Origin: Salisapilia sapeloensis
Taxonomy: Eukaryota > Oomycota > Peronosporomycetes > Peronosporales > Salisapiliaceae
Reading direction: 5' to 3'
NCBI GenBank assembly: GCA_023334545.1
Contig: JAADVB010000044.1
Location: forward strand, 1-64,000
Length of the DNA stretch: 64,000 bases
Shown piece by piece: positions 61,654 through 64,000 of the stretch. Under the pieces are notes generated by a model that saw only the letters and a program-made list of their open reading frames with translations, searched no databases and was not told the DNA's origin. The position numbers and the translations under genes were made by a program. Position 1 is the first letter of the stretch. Each line of letters starts with the position of its first letter.

Positions 61654-64000
61654 ATGGTTAACTTTACCGTCGAGCAGATGCGTGAGATCATGGATCAAAC
61701 GCGGAACATCCGTAACATGTCCGTGATTGCCCACGTCGACCACGGCAAGTCTACGCTTACGGACTCGCTTGTGTCCAAGGCCGGTATCATTGCCGCCAAG
61801 AACGCCGGTGAAGCTCGTTTCACCGATACGCGTGCGGATGAGCAAGAGCGATGCATTACCATCAAGTCCACCGGTATCTCGATGTTCTTCGAGTACGATA
61901 TGGACGCTGGTGAGCAAGCTATTGCCAAGAAGGTTGCCAAGGAAGAAGAGGTCAGCGAGGCTGGTGAGGTCAAGGAGCTCGAGATTTCCAAGAACTCGTA
62001 CCTTATCAACCTTATCGACTCGCCTGGTCACGTTGACTTTTCGTCGGAAGTGACGGCTGCCCTACGTGTCACGGACGGTGCCCTTGTGGTCGTTGACTGC
62101 ATTGACGGTGTCTGTGTCCAGACCGAGACGGTGCTTCGTCAGGCCATTGGTGAGCGTGTCAAGCCTGTGCTCATGATGAACAAGGTCGACCGTGCTCTTC
62201 TTGAGCTCCAGCTTGGCCCGGAAGAGTGCTACCAGTCCTTCTCCCGTGCCATTGAGTCCGTCAACGTCATCATTGCGACGTACAACGACGACAAGCTCGG
62301 TGACGTCCAGGTCTACCCGGAGGAGGGTACGGTTGCCTTCGGTTCTGGTCTCCACCAGTGGGGTTTCACGCTCAAGCGTTTCGCCCGTATCTACGCTAAG
62401 AAGTTCGGCATTGAAGAATCCAAGATGATGCAGAAGCTCTGGGGTGACTGGTACTTCGACGCTGCCAACAAGAAGTGGACGTCCAAGAACAACGCCGAGG
62501 GTACCCTCAAGCGTGCTTTCTGTCAGTTCATCATGGACCCGATCATCAAGATGTTCGACGCTATCATGAACGACAAGAAGGCCAAGATCGAGAAGATGAT
62601 GAAGGCCGTCGGTGTTGAGCTCAAGTCTGACGAGCGTGACCTTGTCGGCAAGCCGCTCCTCAAGACCACCATGCAGCGCTGGTTGCCGGCCGCTGACGCC
62701 GTTCTTGAGATGATCGTCGTTCACTTGCCGTCCCCGGTTGCCGCTCAGCGTTACCGTGTGGACAACCTGTACGAAGGTCCTCTTGATGACGAGTGTGCTA
62801 ACGCCATTCGTAACTGTGACGTCAACGGACCTCTTGTCATGTACGTGTCCAAGATGATCCCGACGTCCGACAAGGGCCGCTTCTACGGTTTCGGACGTGT
62901 CTTCGCCGGTAAGATTGCCACTGGCCAGAAGGTTCGTCTCCTCGGCCCCAACTACGTTCCGGGCAAGAAGACCGACTTGTGGGTCAAGAACATCCAGCGT
63001 ACGCTTATCATGATGGGCCGTTACGTTGAGCAGACGCCTGACATCCCGGCCGGTAACACGTGTGGTCTCGTCGGTGTCGACCAGTACCTGCTCAAGTCTG
63101 GTACGATCACGACGTCTGAGACTGGTCACAGCATCCGTACGATGAAGTTCTCTGTGTCGCCGGTTGTCCGTGTCGCCGTTGAGCCGAAGACTGCTCAGGA
63201 CCTGCCCAAGCTTGTGGAAGGTATGAAGCGTCTTTCCAAGTCTGACCCCATGGTTCTGTGTTACACGGAAGAGTCTGGTGAGCACATTATCGCCGGTGCC
63301 GGTGAACTCCACTTGGAGATCTGTCTGAAGGATCTTCAGGAAGAGTACATGGGTTCGGAGGTTAAGATCTCTGACCCGGTTGTTGCCTACCGTGAGACGA
63401 TTACGGGCGAGACGTCCATGACGATGCTCTCCAAGTCGCCGAACAAGCACAACCGTCTCTTCTGCGTTGCCTCCCCGCTGTCGGAGGACCTCGTGAACGA
63501 GATTGAAGAAGGCAAGGTCGAGGTCGGTGCTCGTTACGATATGAAGCTCCGAGCTCGTTACCTCGCGGACAACCACGAGTGGGACGTGACGGACGCTCGT
63601 AAGATCTGGGGTTACGCTCCGGATGGCACGGGACCCAACATCTTCGTCGACCAGACCAAGGGTATTTCCTACTTGAACGAAATCAAGGAGTCTGTCCTCG
63701 GCGGATTCAACTGGGCCACCAAGGACGGTGTTCTCTGTGAGGAGTACGTCCAGGGCATGCGCATCAACCTCTTGGACTGTGTGCTCCACGCCGATGCCAT
63801 TCACCGTGGTATGGGTCAGATCATGCCGACTGCCCGTCGTGTCACGTACGCGTGCCAGTTGACGGCCTCCCCTGCTCTTATGGAGCCGGTGTTCCTTGTG
63901 GACATTTCGTGCCCGCAGGACGCCATGGGTGGCTGCTACGGTGTGCTCACGCGTCGCCGTGGCCACGTCTTCTCGGAGGAGCAGCGCCCGGGTACCCCGA
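61654..64000 (+). CDS. EEF2: Translation elongation factor 2 (3' end outside window)
   Basis: 782 codons are present without interruption to the right edge; roughly 75 C-terminal residues should be missing given the usual length near 858. EF2 is the GTPase that translocates tRNA-mRNA on the cytosolic ribosome. GTP-binding motifs are [17 protein letters not shown] and MNKVDR. The switch I segment [18 protein letters not shown] is intact, including the Thr residues phosphorylated in animals. The diphthamide site is His717 in [14 protein letters not shown]; Met720 replaces the Gly most often seen. Codon use is strongly biased toward C-ending codons and CGT/AAG, unlike neighbouring genes, as expected for very high expression. 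Confidence 0.97.
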   Translation, partial: MVNFTVEQMREIMDQTRNIRNMSVIAHVDHGKSTLTDSLVSKAGIIAAKNAGEARFTDTRADEQERCITIKSTGISMFFEYDMDAGEQAIAKKVAKEEEVSEAGEVKELEISKNSYLINLIDSPGHVDFSSEVTAALRVTDGALVVVDCIDGVCVQTETVLRQAIGERVKPVLMMNKVDRALLELQLGPEECYQSFSRAIESVNVIIATYNDDKLGDVQVYPEEGTVAFGSGLHQWGFTLKRFARIYAKKFGIEESKMMQKLWGDWYFDAANKKWTSKNNAEGTLKRAFCQFIMDPIIKMFDAIMNDKKAKIEKMMKAVGVELKSDERDLVGKPLLKTTMQRWLPAADAVLEMIVVHLPSPVAAQRYRVDNLYEGPLDDECANAIRNCDVNGPLVMYVSKMIPTSDKGRFYGFGRVFAGKIATGQKVRLLGPNYVPGKKTDLWVKNIQRTLIMMGRYVEQTPDIPAGNTCGLVGVDQYLLKSGTITTSETGHSIRTMKFSVSPVVRVAVEPKTAQDLPKLVEGMKRLSKSDPMVLCYTEESGEHIIAGAGELHLEICLKDLQEEYMGSEVKISDPVVAYRETITGETSMTMLSKSPNKHNRLFCVASPLSEDLVNEIEEGKVEVGARYDMKLRARYLADNHEWDVTDARKIWGYAPDGTGPNIFVDQTKGISYLNEIKESVLGGFNWATKDGVLCEEYVQGMRINLLDCVLHADAIHRGMGQIMPTARRVTYACQLTASPALMEPVFLVDISCPQDAMGGCYGVLTRRRGHVFSEEQRPGTP

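Noticed and set aside
62062..63966. Minus-strand frame (634 codons) opposite EF2
   Set aside because: EF2 codon bias removes stop codons from the opposite strand; the frame has no family features and only mirrors EF2.
1..64000. Mobile elements, CRISPR-like arrays, tRNA or rRNA genes, prokaryotic operons
   Set aside because: No transposase or reverse-transcriptase motifs, no long terminal or inverted repeats, no regular spacer repeats and no clear tRNA box pattern were found. Introns and eukaryotic families rule out a prokaryotic source.

Overview
The window is nuclear DNA of a eukaryote with very tight gene packing. At least 28 protein genes lie in 64 kb, most of them with short introns (about 50-160 bp, GT-AG, often with a GTACGT donor). 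The gene content points to an oomycete or a close stramenopile: a fused fungal-type fatty acid synthase on one 4,097-residue chain, a secreted GH81 beta-1,3-glucanase, a FYVE-DEP protein, a large LRR/EF-hand protein, and a TPR protein of the axonemal kind that fits a zoospore maker. Packing and intron density recall Albugo-like genomes, but that rank is inference. No mobile element, CRISPR, rRNA or tRNA was seen.

Layout. 1-3.4 kb: the tail of one gene, an unknown acidic-tailed protein, and a Tudor-like/PWWP chromatin protein. 3.5-6.1 kb: a second Tudor-like/PWWP gene on the minus strand, tail to tail with the first and sharing its intron positions. 6.2-11.6 kb: RING-H2, ankyrin and triple-PDZ proteins. 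11.8-16.2 kb: succinate dehydrogenase iron-sulfur subunit, a TCAIM-like mitochondrial J-like protein, and farnesyl diphosphate synthase. 17.1-22.1 kb: GH81 glucanase and GSK3 kinase, each next to unusually long empty spacers. 22.4-30.2 kb: an LRR coiled-coil gene head to head with a 1,492-residue LRR/EF-hand gene, then FYVE-DEP. 30.3-37.4 kb: IMP2 protease, Golgi CASP, a mitochondrial RRM protein, a TTC29-like TPR protein, proteasome alpha-1 and NAD(P)HX epimerase. 37.6-49.9 kb: the fatty acid synthase, intronless. 51-61.4 kb: STRIPAK STRIP protein, p300/CBP-type acetyltransferase, MMS19, mitochondrial ribosome recycling factor, and an unknown coiled protein. 61.65 kb to the end: translation elongation factor 2, cut by the window edge.

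The genes do not form one pathway. Most are housekeeping: respiration and mitochondrial biogenesis (SDHB, TCAIM-like, IMP2, RRM, mRRF), lipid and isoprenoid synthesis (FAS, FPPS), protein turnover and synthesis (PSMA1, EF2), and chromatin and signalling (Tudor-PWWP pair, HAT, GSK3, STRIP). Strand alternates often, giving many head-to-head pairs with start codons 90-250 bp apart. Several pair mitochondrial genes or genes of like domain type.

All exon structures were worked out by reading frames and splice sites by eye and by agreement with known families; none was checked against RNA.
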